In this document: positions 9,600-18,764 of the stretch, piece by piece
How positions within the stretch are numbered: the stretch's first letter is position 1
Layout of the letters: each line of letters begins with the position of its first letter
Origin: Jannaschia aquimarina
Lineage (GTDB): Bacteria; Pseudomonadota; Alphaproteobacteria; Rhodobacterales; Rhodobacteraceae
Reading direction: 5' to 3'
DNA: 64,000 nucleotides
Assembly: GCF_000877395.1 (NCBI RefSeq)
Contig: NZ_JYFE01000060.1
Coordinates: forward strand, 310,001-374,000
The notes under the pieces: model-generated
Told to the model about the DNA's origin: nothing
The model's database searches: none
Seen by the model: the letters and a program-made list of their open reading frames with translations, nothing else
Program-made: the position numbers and the translations under genes

Positions 9600-10211
9600 A
9601 TGAACGACAGCCAGCCTTTCGACATACGAGGAGCGCTGATATTTCCGGGTCTTCTGGACCGCGAGGCGCAGGCGCGCCTGGTGGAGCAAATCCGCGCCGT
9701 CGTGGCCGCTGCACCCTTCTTCCGCCCGGTTACGCCCGCGGGCCGGCCCCTCTCGGTCAGGATGACATCGGCCGGCTCACATGGCTGGGTCAGCGACAGG
9801 AGCGGGTACCGCTACGAACGGCGCCATCCGGAGGGAATGGAGTGGCCGCCGATCCCATCGCTCGCGCTCGAAGTCTGGGAAAGGGCGGTGGCAAATGCCC
9901 GCGCGCCGGAATGCTGTCTCGTGAACTGGTACGACGCGGAGGCCCGCATGGGCCTTCATCAGGATCGCGACGAGGTAGATTTCACGCAGCCCGTCGTCTC
10001 GATCTCACTGGGGGATGATGCGCGGTTCCGCGTGGGGAACCTCTCGCGTGGAGGAAAGACCGAAAGCATCGTTCTGCGGTCGGGCGATGTCGTCGTGCTC
10101 GGCGGAGGGGCGCGCCTCGTCCATCACGGAGTCGACCGGATCTACCCCGGCACAGGGACGCTGCTGGGCAAACCTGGCCGGATCAACCTGACGCTGCGCG
10201 TCGTCACCTGA
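9600..10211 (+). CDS. alkB: AlkB-family DNA/RNA dealkylation dioxygenase
   Basis: AlkB proteins use Fe(II) and 2-oxoglutarate to remove methyl groups from 1-methyladenine and 3-methylcytosine. The 203-residue protein has the iron-binding HxD at His120-Asp122 (in GLHQDRDE), a distal histidine in LVHHGVDRI near 177, and the oxoglutarate-binding RxxxxxR as RINLTLR at the C-terminus. NWYDAEARMG is the family substrate-loop motif. It is divergent from dnaK with 165 bp between starts, and its end overlaps the convergent SH3 gene by 8 bp. Confidence 0.93.
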   Translation: MNDSQPFDIRGALIFPGLLDREAQARLVEQIRAVVAAAPFFRPVTPAGRPLSVRMTSAGSHGWVSDRSGYRYERRHPEGMEWPPIPSLALEVWERAVANARAPECCLVNWYDAEARMGLHQDRDEVDFTQPVVSISLGDDARFRVGNLSRGGKTESIVLRSGDVVVLGGGARLVHHGVDRIYPGTGTLLGKPGRINLTLRVVT

Positions 10212-10794
10212 GCGAGCAGCATCCGGACAGAACGCGGCTGTCCGTTCCAATGTAGTGCAGCGTGATGGACAACCCGTACTGGCGGTCGGACATGCCATCA
10301 CCGCATGCCTCGCGCCGAATGAAGGCCGTCATCTGTCCACTCTCATCGACCGCCACATCGACCCGACGGTCGATCAGGTTCTCGGAGGTCCGACCGTTAT
10401 GGGTGAAGAGGCCGTCGAGAAGCGTTTCTTCGGGCACCGAAAGGCGGGCGCTCTCTCCATCGGTCTCGAGGCGCCAGAACGGCTCCGTCCCGAAGCAGTT
10501 TCGGAAACCCGTCCAGCCGATGCCGTCCTGCCGACGCAGAAAGGTGAGCGAAGCCCAACCGGCCCGCTCACCGATATTCACGAGAGCCCAGCGCCCATCC
10601 GGCGACGTGCCCACGACTTCGACATCGGTTGCGTCCGGCCCGAGCGTCCCGAGGATCGGCCGGTCGGCGGCGGGGCCTTGCCGGACATTCAGAACATCGT
10701 CGGCTCGGACGCCGACCACGTCATACAGGGCGGGAAACTGCTGCGCACAAAGCGGGAAAGCCAGGACGAGCCAGAGGAGCGCGGCCCGGATCAC
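10204..10794 (-). CDS. SH3-domain exported protein
   Basis: The start is placed at the GTG at 10794 because it overlaps the TGA of the export permease as GTGA, and because the frame upstream only shadows that permease. The 196-residue protein then begins with a short hydrophobic export signal (VIRAALLWLVLAFPLCAQ). It continues with a bacterial SH3 fold (about 25-90, containing VRADDVLNVRQGP and GWASLTFL) and a C-terminal region with NCFGTEPFWRLE. SH3 domains of this kind bind peptidoglycan or partner proteins in the periplasm. Translational coupling to the permease suggests a role in the export locus. The C-terminal domain is not recognised. Confidence 0.8.
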   Translation of the reverse strand: MIRAALLWLVLAFPLCAQQFPALYDVVGVRADDVLNVRQGPAADRPILGTLGPDATDVEVVGTSPDGRWALVNIGERAGWASLTFLRRQDGIGWTGFRNCFGTEPFWRLETDGESARLSVPEETLLDGLFTHNGRTSENLIDRRVDVAVDESGQMTAFIRREACGDGMSDRQYGLSITLHYIGTDSRVLSGCCSLR

Positions 10795-11672
10795 CTTCGG
10801 GCCGACCAGGACGCGGAAGCGTGCCGTCCGGTGAAGAATTCGCCCATGATCCCGACGATGACGAAGACCACCGAAAGCCAGAAGGCATAAGTCCAATCCG
10901 TGTGGGCCGGGTTGTAGTTGACGAAGGTGAACCCCCGGCACTGGTCGATGATGTGGAACAGAGGGTTCCAGTCGAAAAGCGGCCTGCGATCCGCCGGCAG
11001 CATGTTGACGACGAACATCTTGCCCGAGGCGATCATGTTCACGCGGCTGTAGATCGCCGTCACGATCGACACGAAGTTCGGAAGCCACGGCTTGAGGGCA
11101 TGCAGCGGAAGCCCGATCGCGCATCCGGAGAACCACGCCAAAAGGTACATGCCGATCGCCGGCGCCGGATCGAGGATGTCGAGCGGGTTCATCGAGATCG
11201 GATAGCCGAGCAGCGAGAGCGGCGTCGTCATGCTTCCGATGAGGTGGACCGCGGTTAGGATCAGCAGGATCGACAGCGTCGAGATGTAGAGAGATGCCAG
11301 GGCGGATGAGATCACCGCGACGACGGTATTCATCGGCGCATGGTTCATCATCGCGCTGGTGGGACCTTCTGCCCCCGCAACGGCGCTGACGGCCTTCACA
11401 TGCGTGATGAAGAGGAAGATGCCGGAGACGATGAACAGGATGAAATCGCCCCTCAGCGCGGCACCCCGCAAGCCAAGGATCGTGAACATGACGTAGAAGG
11501 CCGCCACGAAGATCAGGCTCTGCAGGAGTTGCATCCCCAACGCCATCATCGCGCTACTGTGGGACTGACGGGCCTGCCGGGCGGTCGCGTGGAAGATCAG
11601 TTCGGCCAGACGGAAGGCACCCATCGCCAGAGACTGGCGGCGCGGCTGCCGTTGCGGCTGGGTCACGAACAT
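10791..11672 (-). CDS. ABC-2 type polysaccharide export permease (KpsM/Wzm-like)
   Basis: This 293-residue membrane protein has a charged N-terminus, then about six hydrophobic helices, and the ABC-2 export pattern FDWNPLFHIIDQCRGF with NPAHTDW near the C-terminus, as in KpsM and RkpT-like capsule exporters. ATG 11672 is chosen because an AGAGAGGGA ribosome site lies just upstream; the frame stays open for 60 more codons without support. It diverges from cysQ with 115 bp between starts. The cognate ATPase (KpsT/Wzt) is not in this window, so the partner must be encoded elsewhere. Confidence 0.85.
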   Translation of the reverse strand: MFVTQPQRQPRRQSLAMGAFRLAELIFHATARQARQSHSSAMMALGMQLLQSLIFVAAFYVMFTILGLRGAALRGDFILFIVSGIFLFITHVKAVSAVAGAEGPTSAMMNHAPMNTVVAVISSALASLYISTLSILLILTAVHLIGSMTTPLSLLGYPISMNPLDILDPAPAIGMYLLAWFSGCAIGLPLHALKPWLPNFVSIVTAIYSRVNMIASGKMFVVNMLPADRRPLFDWNPLFHIIDQCRGFTFVNYNPAHTDWTYAFWLSVVFVIVGIMGEFFTGRHASASWSARR

Positions 11673-11787
11673 CGCGCCGGTCCCTCTCTGCTTGCCGGGC
11701 ACGGCCCGAGCGCCCATAAGGCCCGCGATCATAGACCCGGGCCCGCGCGGCGGCAATCGCGCTGCCCCGCCACGCGCGGAGATAGCA

Positions 11788-12588
11788 TTGAAGTCTGACC
11801 AAATGATGATCGAACTGCGCAGACTGGCGCTTCTTGCCGGTGCGCGGATCATGGAGATCTACGAAGCGGACGACTTCGAGATACGCTCGAAATCCGACGA
11901 AAGCCCTGTCACCGAGGCCGACGAGGCTGCGGACGCCCTGATTGCGGACGGACTGCGGGCCGCGTTTCCGGGCAAGGCGGTCGTCACCGAAGAGCAATCG
12001 TCGACCCACGATCTCTCGGTCGTCGATTTCTTCATCGTCGACCCCCTGGACGGAACGAAGGAATTCATCCAGCGGCGGGGGGACTTCACCGTCAACATCG
12101 CCTGGGTCGAGAACGGCGTACCAGTTGCGGGCGTCGTCTATGCCCCCGCGCGCGGTCGGCTCTTTCGCACCCTGCCCCAGGGTGGCGCCGTTGAGGAGAG
12201 CGGGCTTCTCGATCCGGATCGCATGGAAGCCGGCAAGCCGATCTCCGTGCGCGACAGCGACAATGCGGCGCTGCTGGTCGTTGCGTCGAAATCCCACCGC
12301 TCCCCGGAACTCGAGGATTACATCGCACGCTACGAGGTCGCGGACAGCAAGGCGGCGGGATCCAGTTTGAAGTTCTGCCTCGTCGCCACCGGCGAGGCGG
12401 ATCTGTATCCGCGCCTTGGGCCGACGATGGAGTGGGATACGGCCGCCGGCGACGCCGTACTTCGTGCGGCAGGCGGCGCCGTCGTCCGGGCGGACGACCT
12501 CTCGCCGCTTCGGTATGGAAAGGCGGGCTTCAGAAACCCGCATTTCATCGCGCATGCACCCGGCGTTAAGGTTTCGCCGTCAAATTGA
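11788..12588 (+). CDS. cysQ: 3'(2'),5'-bisphosphate nucleotidase CysQ
   Basis: CysQ hydrolyses 3'-phosphoadenosine 5'-phosphate (PAP) to AMP. PAP is left over when PAPS donates sulfate to a sulfotransferase or is reduced. The inositol-monophosphatase fold is seen in EEQSS near 69, the metal-binding DPLDGTKEF near 86-94 and WDTAAGDAV near 214. A TTG start at 11788 is preferred because a GGAG lies 6 bp upstream, whereas the ATGs at 11803 and 11806 have none; TTG gives 266 residues. It sits 49 bp before galU and five genes upstream of a sulfotransferase-like gene, which fits PAP clearance for glycan sulfation. A general role in sulfur assimilation is the alternative. Confidence 0.9.
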   Translation: MKSDQMMIELRRLALLAGARIMEIYEADDFEIRSKSDESPVTEADEAADALIADGLRAAFPGKAVVTEEQSSTHDLSVVDFFIVDPLDGTKEFIQRRGDFTVNIAWVENGVPVAGVVYAPARGRLFRTLPQGGAVEESGLLDPDRMEAGKPISVRDSDNAALLVVASKSHRSPELEDYIARYEVADSKAAGSSLKFCLVATGEADLYPRLGPTMEWDTAAGDAVLRAAGGAVVRADDLSPLRYGKAGFRNPHFIAHAPGVKVSPSN

Positions 12589-12637
12589 CGCCTCTTTTCC
12601 GGGCTATCGGATAAACAATAGGCACCGGAGGCCCGGA

Positions 12638-13522
12638 ATGAAGCGTACTGTAACGAAGGCCGTGTTCCCCGTCGCGGGAATGGGAACGCGGTTTCTTCCA
12701 GCGACGAAGTCGGTCCCGAAAGAGATCATGACCCTCGTGGACCGCCCGTTGATCCAATACGCGATCGACGAGGCCCGTGCGGCCGGCATCACCGAGTTCA
12801 TTTTCGTCACATCGCGCGGAAAAGGCGCGCTCGAAGACTATTTCGATCTCGCCCCGGATCTCGAGGCGCAGCTTCGCGAAAAGGGGAAGACCGACCTTCT
12901 GGAGGAACTGACCCGGACCAACATGGAGTCGGGCGCGATCGCCTATATCCGGCAGCACGCCCCGCTTGGCCTGGGTCACGCCGTGTGGTGCGCCCGCCGC
13001 CTGATCGGAGACGAGCCGTTCGCCGTCATGCTTCCCGACGATGTCATCGCGGCCAAGACCCCCTGCCTCAGACAGATGGTCGACGCCTACGAGAAGACGG
13101 GCGGCAACATGGTCGCCGCAATGGAGGTCACGCCGGAGCAGACGTCCGCCTACGGCATCCTCGACGCGGAGAAGGGTTCGGGCACCACGGTCAAGGTCCG
13201 CGGGATGGTCGAGAAGCCGGCAGCAGGCAAGGCTCCATCCAATCTGGCCGTGATCGGCCGCTATATCCTGTCGCCGAAGGTGCTCGACCATCTCAGCGAT
13301 ATCGGCTCGGGGTCCGGAGGCGAGATACAGCTGACCGATGCCATCGCCCGTGAAATCGACGCGAGCGACAACGTCCACGGCCTGCTCTTCGAGGGCGAGC
13401 GATACGATTGCGGGTCGAAGGGCGGCTTCCTGAGGGCGACCGTGGCGTTCGGTCTTGCCCGCCCTGACCTGCGGGACGAATTGGCCCCCTTCCTGCGCGA
13501 TCTCGTTTCCGACGGATTATGA
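12638..13522 (+). CDS. galU: UTP-glucose-1-phosphate uridylyltransferase
   Basis: GalU makes UDP-glucose from UTP and glucose 1-phosphate, the precursor for exopolysaccharide, lipopolysaccharide and related glycans. The 294-residue length is standard. The nucleotide-binding N-terminus VFPVAGMGTRFLPATKS and VPKEIMTLVDRP are diagnostic, with VEKPA in the middle. ATG 12638 follows a CCGGAGG ribosome site. Its TGA overlaps the ATG of the next glycosyltransferase (ATGA at 13519-13522), so UDP-sugar supply is coupled to the transferase genes. Confidence 0.97.
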   Translation: MKRTVTKAVFPVAGMGTRFLPATKSVPKEIMTLVDRPLIQYAIDEARAAGITEFIFVTSRGKGALEDYFDLAPDLEAQLREKGKTDLLEELTRTNMESGAIAYIRQHAPLGLGHAVWCARRLIGDEPFAVMLPDDVIAAKTPCLRQMVDAYEKTGGNMVAAMEVTPEQTSAYGILDAEKGSGTTVKVRGMVEKPAAGKAPSNLAVIGRYILSPKVLDHLSDIGSGSGGEIQLTDAIAREIDASDNVHGLLFEGERYDCGSKGGFLRATVAFGLARPDLRDELAPFLRDLVSDGL

Positions 13523-14535
13523 CGCAGGGGCCGGTGGCGGCCTACAAGCTGCGTCTGAGACGACAGCGGCTCCGCCTGCGCGCGTGGCGCAAGCGCGGGG
13601 AGATCATGGCGGTATCGGACCGGACGAGCGCCATCCGCCCGGATGCGATCCTGTGTTTCGCTACCGTCCGGAACGAGGCCAGCCGGCTGCCATACTGGCT
13701 TTCCCATCACCGCAAGCTCGGGGTCGATCACTTTCTGATCGTGGACAATGAAAGTGACGACGACACACCCGACCTGCTGGGCGGTGCCGACGACGTGTCC
13801 CTGTGGACCACTCCGCACAGCTACAAGGCAGCCCGGTTCGGCATGGATTGGCTGACCTTGCTCCAGATGAGGCATGCCCATCGGCATTGGTGTCTCACAC
13901 TGGATGCGGACGAGCTCTGGATCCATCCGCATCACACCTCGCGGGACCTCAAGGCGCTGACCTGGGAACTGGATCGGCGCGGCCAAGACGCGATGGGGGC
14001 CCTGATGCTGGATCTCTATCCGGGCGGCCCGCTGGATGCTGCCCTCTACGGGACCGGCGATGATCCGGTGGCGACGCTTCCCTGGTTCGATTCCGGCAAC
14101 TACGTCTGGCTCCGTCAGGAGAAGCTCCAGAACCTCTGGGTGCAGGGCGGGCCCCGCGCCCGAGCCTTTTTTGCGACCGAACCGCGCCGCGCGCCGACCC
14201 TTTCCAAGCTGCCCCTGGTCCGGTGGAATCGCAGCTACGCCTATGTCAGCTCGACCCATTCGATCCTGCCGCGCGACCTGAACCTGATGTTCGACGGAAT
14301 GGCCGGCCGATACATGACCGGGATCCTTCTGCATTCGAAGTTCCTTCCCGAGATCGTGCAGAAATCGGCGATCGAAAAGACCCGTGGTGAGCATTTCGAG
14401 AACTCTGCCCTGTATGGCCGCTACTACGACTCGGTTGCGGCCGCGCCGACGCTCTGGTGCGACCGCTCGACCCGAATGACGGGGTGGCAGCAATTGGAGG
14501 GGCTGGGCCTAATGACACGCGCCGGGTGGGAATGA
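13519..14535 (+). CDS. Glycosyltransferase, GT2/GT92-like (first of a tandem pair)
   Basis: The 338-residue protein has the GT-A start AILCFATVRNEASRLPYWL, then DHFLIVDNESDDDTPDLL, and the metal-binding acidic motif LTLDADELWI near residue 130. These match the Glyco_tranf_2_4 family of uncharacterised bacterial transferases. It probably adds a sugar to a surface polysaccharide at the cytoplasmic face of the membrane; donor and acceptor are unknown. The next gene is a close paralogue: both carry WFDxGNYV, QGGPRARAFFA and YVSSTH at matching positions. Translation is coupled to galU. Confidence 0.85.
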   Translation: MTQGPVAAYKLRLRRQRLRLRAWRKRGEIMAVSDRTSAIRPDAILCFATVRNEASRLPYWLSHHRKLGVDHFLIVDNESDDDTPDLLGGADDVSLWTTPHSYKAARFGMDWLTLLQMRHAHRHWCLTLDADELWIHPHHTSRDLKALTWELDRRGQDAMGALMLDLYPGGPLDAALYGTGDDPVATLPWFDSGNYVWLRQEKLQNLWVQGGPRARAFFATEPRRAPTLSKLPLVRWNRSYAYVSSTHSILPRDLNLMFDGMAGRYMTGILLHSKFLPEIVQKSAIEKTRGEHFENSALYGRYYDSVAAAPTLWCDRSTRMTGWQQLEGLGLMTRAGWE

Positions 14536-14618
14536 CCGTTGCGGGCTAGGAACTCGGGTGAATTCCTCCTACTCCTTCCGACGGGTCTGCGTCAGGGAGC
14601 AAGACATGAGGCGCGCGC

Positions 14619-15629
14619 ATGGGCGTAGTGACATCGTATCGCATGCGGCTGCGACGGCGCTACTGGCTCGCACGTGCCTTCGGAAAGCGGCGGCAACTTC
14701 GCGTCCTGGCTGACCGGACACGCGCGATCCGCCGCCGTGATATCCTGCTGGTCTGCACCGTCCGGAACGAGCGCATACGCCTGCCCTACTTCCTGAAATA
14801 CTACCGGCAACTGGGCGTCGATCATTTCCTCTTCATCGACAACGGATCCGAGGACGGCACCAGCGAATACCTTGTCGACCAGCACGACTGCTCCACATGG
14901 CGGGCGAAGGGAAGCTACAAGCGATCCGCCTTCGGGATGGACTGGGTGAACCATCTCCTCAGGCGGTATGGCCATCGGCACTGGTGCCTGACCGTCGATG
15001 TAGACGAGTTCTTCGTCTACCCGTTCTGCGACACGCGGCCGATCCGGGCCCTGACGGATTGGCTGGAGGCGTCGTCCATCCGCAGCTTCGGCGCGATGCT
15101 GCTCGACATGTATCCCAAGGATGCGGTGACGGCCGAACCCTACCAAGAGGGCCAGGATCCGCTGGAAATCGCGCCCTGGTTCGACGCCGGCAACTACGTG
15201 TTCGAGAAGAACCCGTTGCTGTGGAACCTCTGGATACAGGGCGGCCCCAGGGCACGCGCCTTCTTCGCAGACCAGCCGCGAAAGGCGCCGGCGCTGAACA
15301 AGGTGCCGCTCGTCCGCTGGCACCGAAACTACACCTACGTTTCCTCGACCCACGCCCTCCTTCCGCGTGGGCTGAACCGGACCTACGCGGACGATGGCGG
15401 CGAGAAGGCGAGCGGCATCCTGCTCCATGCGAAGTTCCTCGACGTGCTGTCGGAGAAGGCGCGGGAAGAACTCCGGCGCGGAGAACACTATGCGGGCGGC
15501 CGGGAATACGCCGCCTATGCGGGCGCGATCGACGAGACGCGCAGCCTCTGGTGCAAATGGTCCGAGCGCTACGTGAACTGGCGCCAACTCGAGATACTGG
15601 GGCTCATCTCCAAGGGGAACTGGGCGTGA
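14619..15629 (+). CDS. Glycosyltransferase, GT2/GT92-like (second of a tandem pair)
   Basis: This 336-residue protein is similar along its whole length to the preceding one and almost the same size, so the pair arose by tandem duplication. It keeps DILLVCTVRNERIRLPYFL, the DHFLFIDNGSEDGTSEYL loop, the acidic LTVDVDEFFVYP motif near 130 and the C-terminal YVSSTHALLPRGLN. The acidic motif differs (VDVDE against LDADE), which may reflect a different donor. An 83-bp gap separates it from the first copy. Its stop overlaps the GTG of the GT14-like gene. Confidence 0.85.
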   Translation: MGVVTSYRMRLRRRYWLARAFGKRRQLRVLADRTRAIRRRDILLVCTVRNERIRLPYFLKYYRQLGVDHFLFIDNGSEDGTSEYLVDQHDCSTWRAKGSYKRSAFGMDWVNHLLRRYGHRHWCLTVDVDEFFVYPFCDTRPIRALTDWLEASSIRSFGAMLLDMYPKDAVTAEPYQEGQDPLEIAPWFDAGNYVFEKNPLLWNLWIQGGPRARAFFADQPRKAPALNKVPLVRWHRNYTYVSSTHALLPRGLNRTYADDGGEKASGILLHAKFLDVLSEKAREELRRGEHYAGGREYAAYAGAIDETRSLWCKWSERYVNWRQLEILGLISKGNWA

Positions 15630-17287
15630 CACTGGGCTTCGTCATGCTGGTCCATACCGCCTTCGATCGGGCGGCTCAGGTCGCCCGCTACTGGGCGGCG
15701 CGCGGCTGCCCCGTGGTGATCCACGTCGACAAGGCGGTACGCCCGAAGGACTACAAGCCCTTTGCCGAGGCGCTGCGGCCGGACCCGAACATCCGGTTCT
15801 GCAAGAGGGTTTCCGTCGAATGGGGAACATGGTCGCTGGTCGAAGCGACGCAGAACGGCGCTCAGGCCCTGCTGAGGAACTACCCGGATGTGCGCCATGT
15901 CTATCTCGCCTCCGGTGCGTGTCTTCCGCTGAGACCGGTCGAGGAACTGCGCGCCTATCTCGACGATCGGCCGGACACGGACTTCATCGAGAGCGTCACC
16001 ACCGACGAGGTGACCTGGACGATCGATGGTCTGGAAATGGAGCGCTTCACGCTCCGGTTTCCATTCTCCTGGCGCAAGCAACGCAGATTGTTCGACGGGT
16101 ATGTCGACTTGCAACGCAAGCTCGGGCTCGGAAGGAAAGTCCCGGACGGCATCAGCCCCCATCTCGGAAGCCAATGGTGGTGTCTGACGCGCTCCACGCT
16201 CGAGGCGATCCTCCAGGCGCCCGACCGGGAGCAGATGGACCGGTATTTCCGGCATGTGTGGATTCCGGACGAAGCTTACTTCCAGACGCTCGCACGGCGC
16301 TATTCCGGCCGGATCGAAAGCCGGTCCCTGACGCTTTCGAAGTTCGACGTACAGGGCAAGCCGCACATTTTTTACGACGACCATCTCCAGCTGCTGCAGA
16401 GGTCGGACTGCTTCGTGGCGCGAAAGATCTGGCCGCGGGCCAATCGGCTCTACGACACGTTTCTGGGTCAAGCGCCCGACGCGGCGCCGCGGAAGGAACC
16501 CAACCCCGCGCGGATCGACCGTCTCTTCAGCCGTTCGAACCTCAGACGTGCCGAGGGACGGACCGGGCTGATCTCGCAGGGACGCCTGCCCGCCCCGCAT
16601 TGGGACGGGACGCGGACATGCGCCGCATATGCCGTGTTTTCCGGCTTCGACGATATCTACGGCGATTTCGACATGTGGCTTGCACGGCGGATCGGCGGCC
16701 GTGTCCATGGTCATCTGTTTCATCCTGCCCGCGCCGAATTCGCCGGAGGGGAGCGTGTCGCGAACGGCTGTATCTCCGACAATGCGACGTTGCGAGACTA
16801 TCGGCCGGAACAGTTCCTGACCAACCTTCTCTGGGCCACCCGCGGAGAGCGGCAGTCGTTCCAGTTCGGGCCCGGCGACATTCAGGATGTCCGCGACTTC
16901 CTCGCGCGCGACCCGAACGCGACTATCGTCGCCGTCACCGGGGCCTGGGCCGTTCGCCTCTTTCGCGACCAGCGGGACTTTTCTGCGATCCGATCCGAGG
17001 CGGCCAGCCTTCAGAAGACAGAGTTGGCCTTCATCCAGAACCTCCGCGCGACATCGACAAAGGCCCGCGTCACGGTCTGGTCTCTGAGCGAGTTCCTTGA
17101 GAACCCGATGGAGCGGCTTCAGCACATGGTCGAGTTGATCATGGGGCATGACCCCCGCCGCCTGACTGAAGTGCCGGAGCTGCCGGACTTGACGGGGTTC
17201 GGCCGGTTCCTCCAGACCCTGCGCAACGAAGGCATGAAACCGGTCACGACCGGCGACATCCCTCCGGAATACGGCGAACGCCAATGA
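15626..17287 (+). CDS. GT14 core-2/I-branching-like glycosyltransferase with C-terminal extension
   Basis: The GTG at 15626 overlaps the preceding TGA as GTGA and starts a 553-residue protein. Residues 1-270 match the Branch (GT14) family: FVMLVHTAFDRAAQVARYW, VVIHVDKAV, RHVYLASGACLPLRP, and HLGSQWWCLTRST near 180. In animals this family makes beta-1,6-GlcNAc branches; bacterial members are uncharacterised. Residues from about 300 onward form a second domain that I do not recognise from the residues alone. I recall family-specific DUFs attached to Branch domains in Rhodobacteraceae. It overlaps the sulfotransferase-like gene by 4 bp. Confidence 0.82.
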   Translation: MTLGFVMLVHTAFDRAAQVARYWAARGCPVVIHVDKAVRPKDYKPFAEALRPDPNIRFCKRVSVEWGTWSLVEATQNGAQALLRNYPDVRHVYLASGACLPLRPVEELRAYLDDRPDTDFIESVTTDEVTWTIDGLEMERFTLRFPFSWRKQRRLFDGYVDLQRKLGLGRKVPDGISPHLGSQWWCLTRSTLEAILQAPDREQMDRYFRHVWIPDEAYFQTLARRYSGRIESRSLTLSKFDVQGKPHIFYDDHLQLLQRSDCFVARKIWPRANRLYDTFLGQAPDAAPRKEPNPARIDRLFSRSNLRRAEGRTGLISQGRLPAPHWDGTRTCAAYAVFSGFDDIYGDFDMWLARRIGGRVHGHLFHPARAEFAGGERVANGCISDNATLRDYRPEQFLTNLLWATRGERQSFQFGPGDIQDVRDFLARDPNATIVAVTGAWAVRLFRDQRDFSAIRSEAASLQKTELAFIQNLRATSTKARVTVWSLSEFLENPMERLQHMVELIMGHDPRRLTEVPELPDLTGFGRFLQTLRNEGMKPVTTGDIPPEYGERQ

Positions 17288-18669
17288 GCAGCCGCTTCGA
17301 CGCCTTCGTCCTACTCGCCGGAATGCGCACCGGCTCGAACCACCTTGAAGCGACGCTGAATTCGGTGCCCGGAATCGAGAGCCACGGCGAAGTGTTCAAC
17401 CCCGTTTTCATCGGCAAGCACAATCGGTCCGAGATGCACGGTATGGCCATGGCGGACCGGGACCGTGCGCCCCTCGAACTCCTCCGTCGTGTGATCGAGA
17501 ACGCGGATGGCCTGCCGGGCTTCCGATTATTTGGCAACCATGATCCCCGCGTCCTGGACGCGATCCTTCCCGATCCGGCCATTGCGAAGATCGTGCTCGG
17601 CCGTAATCCGCTCGAGGCTTACATTTCCCTCAAGATCGCGCGGGAGACCGATCAGTGGATGTTGAAGAATCCAAAGATGGCGAAGTCGGTGAAGGTCTCG
17701 TTCGACGGCGCCGAATTTGACGAGATGGTCTCGGACGAGCGCGCCTTCCGGAGCCGGATCCGTCGCGAGCTGCAGGTCACCGGGCAATCGGCCTTCTGGA
17801 TCGACTACGCGGAGATCGGTGACCGCGACATCATCGACGGGCTGGTCCGTTTTCTGGGGATGAATGCATCGGTCGAAACGCTCGGCGGCCGTCTGAAGAG
17901 GCAGAATCCGGGGCCGGTAGAGGACAAGGTGATCAATCCCGAGGCGCTGCAGGCGCATCTCGACGGTCTCGATCCGTTCGGGCTGACGCGTGCGCCTGAC
18001 GGGGAACCGGCCGGCGGGCCCGCCGTCCCGACCATGATGGCGGCAGCGGGCTTGCCGATTCTGGTCCTACCGATCCCCGGTGGACCGACCGAGGCTCTGG
18101 AGGACTGGCTGACGCGGCTTGCGGGCGGCGCAGCCCCGACCACCGGAATGTCGCAGAAGGCGCTCCGCCGCTGGATGCGCGCCAACGAGGGCTTCACCAG
18201 CTTGACTATCGTCTCCCACCCGCTGGACCGCGCGTACCGCGTCTTCTGTGATCACGTGCTCGCACAGGGCCAGAAGCCGCTGCGCCAAGTGCTCGAGCGG
18301 CACTACAATGCGGATCTCTCGGAGATGTCCGATCAGGCTGCCTTCCGAACCGCGTTCGCCGCGTTTCTGAGGTTCGTGAAAGCCAATCTCGGTGGGCAGA
18401 CGGCCCTTCCGGTCAGGTCCGTCTGGGGCAGGCAGACGACGGCATTGCATGGCATGTCTCAGGTCGTACCTCCCATGCGGGTCGTCCGTGGCGGGGATGC
18501 CGAGGAGGTCTTGCCTCAATTGCTGCCCGGCGCACCGGATTGGATCCCCGCTCCGGCCCAGGATCGGATCCCCTTGGCCGCCATCTACGACGCCGAGCTC
18601 GAGGATCTGTCCCGCGAAGCCTGGCGGCGCGACTACGTCACCTTCGGGTTCGGAGCTTGGAAAGGCTGA
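17284..18669 (+). CDS. Sulfotransferase-like protein
   Basis: The 461-residue protein starts with FVLLAGMRTGSN at 8-19, the 5'-phosphosulfate-binding loop of Stf0/nodulation-type sulfotransferases, followed by LEATLNSVPGI and the early GEVFNP motif. KIVLGRNPLEAYISLKIA is the second PAPS-contact region. Beyond residue 240 a second module, containing FTSLTIVSHPLDRAYRVFCDHVL, looks like a second sulfotransferase-family unit, so the protein may be a two-domain fusion. It ends the galU operon (ATGA overlap with the GT14-like gene). The likely task is sulfating the glycan built by the upstream transferases, with CysQ removing the PAP produced. Confidence 0.78.
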   Translation: MSSRFDAFVLLAGMRTGSNHLEATLNSVPGIESHGEVFNPVFIGKHNRSEMHGMAMADRDRAPLELLRRVIENADGLPGFRLFGNHDPRVLDAILPDPAIAKIVLGRNPLEAYISLKIARETDQWMLKNPKMAKSVKVSFDGAEFDEMVSDERAFRSRIRRELQVTGQSAFWIDYAEIGDRDIIDGLVRFLGMNASVETLGGRLKRQNPGPVEDKVINPEALQAHLDGLDPFGLTRAPDGEPAGGPAVPTMMAAAGLPILVLPIPGGPTEALEDWLTRLAGGAAPTTGMSQKALRRWMRANEGFTSLTIVSHPLDRAYRVFCDHVLAQGQKPLRQVLERHYNADLSEMSDQAAFRTAFAAFLRFVKANLGGQTALPVRSVWGRQTTALHGMSQVVPPMRVVRGGDAEEVLPQLLPGAPDWIPAPAQDRIPLAAIYDAELEDLSREAWRRDYVTFGFGAWKG

Positions 18670-18764
18670 CCCCAGCACGGGCCGAGCCTTCGGCGAAGCG
18701 GGCAGGGTTGAAGCCGGGCAGGGGTCAGGTGCAGCGACAGGGACGCGGCCTCGGGCCAAGCCGG

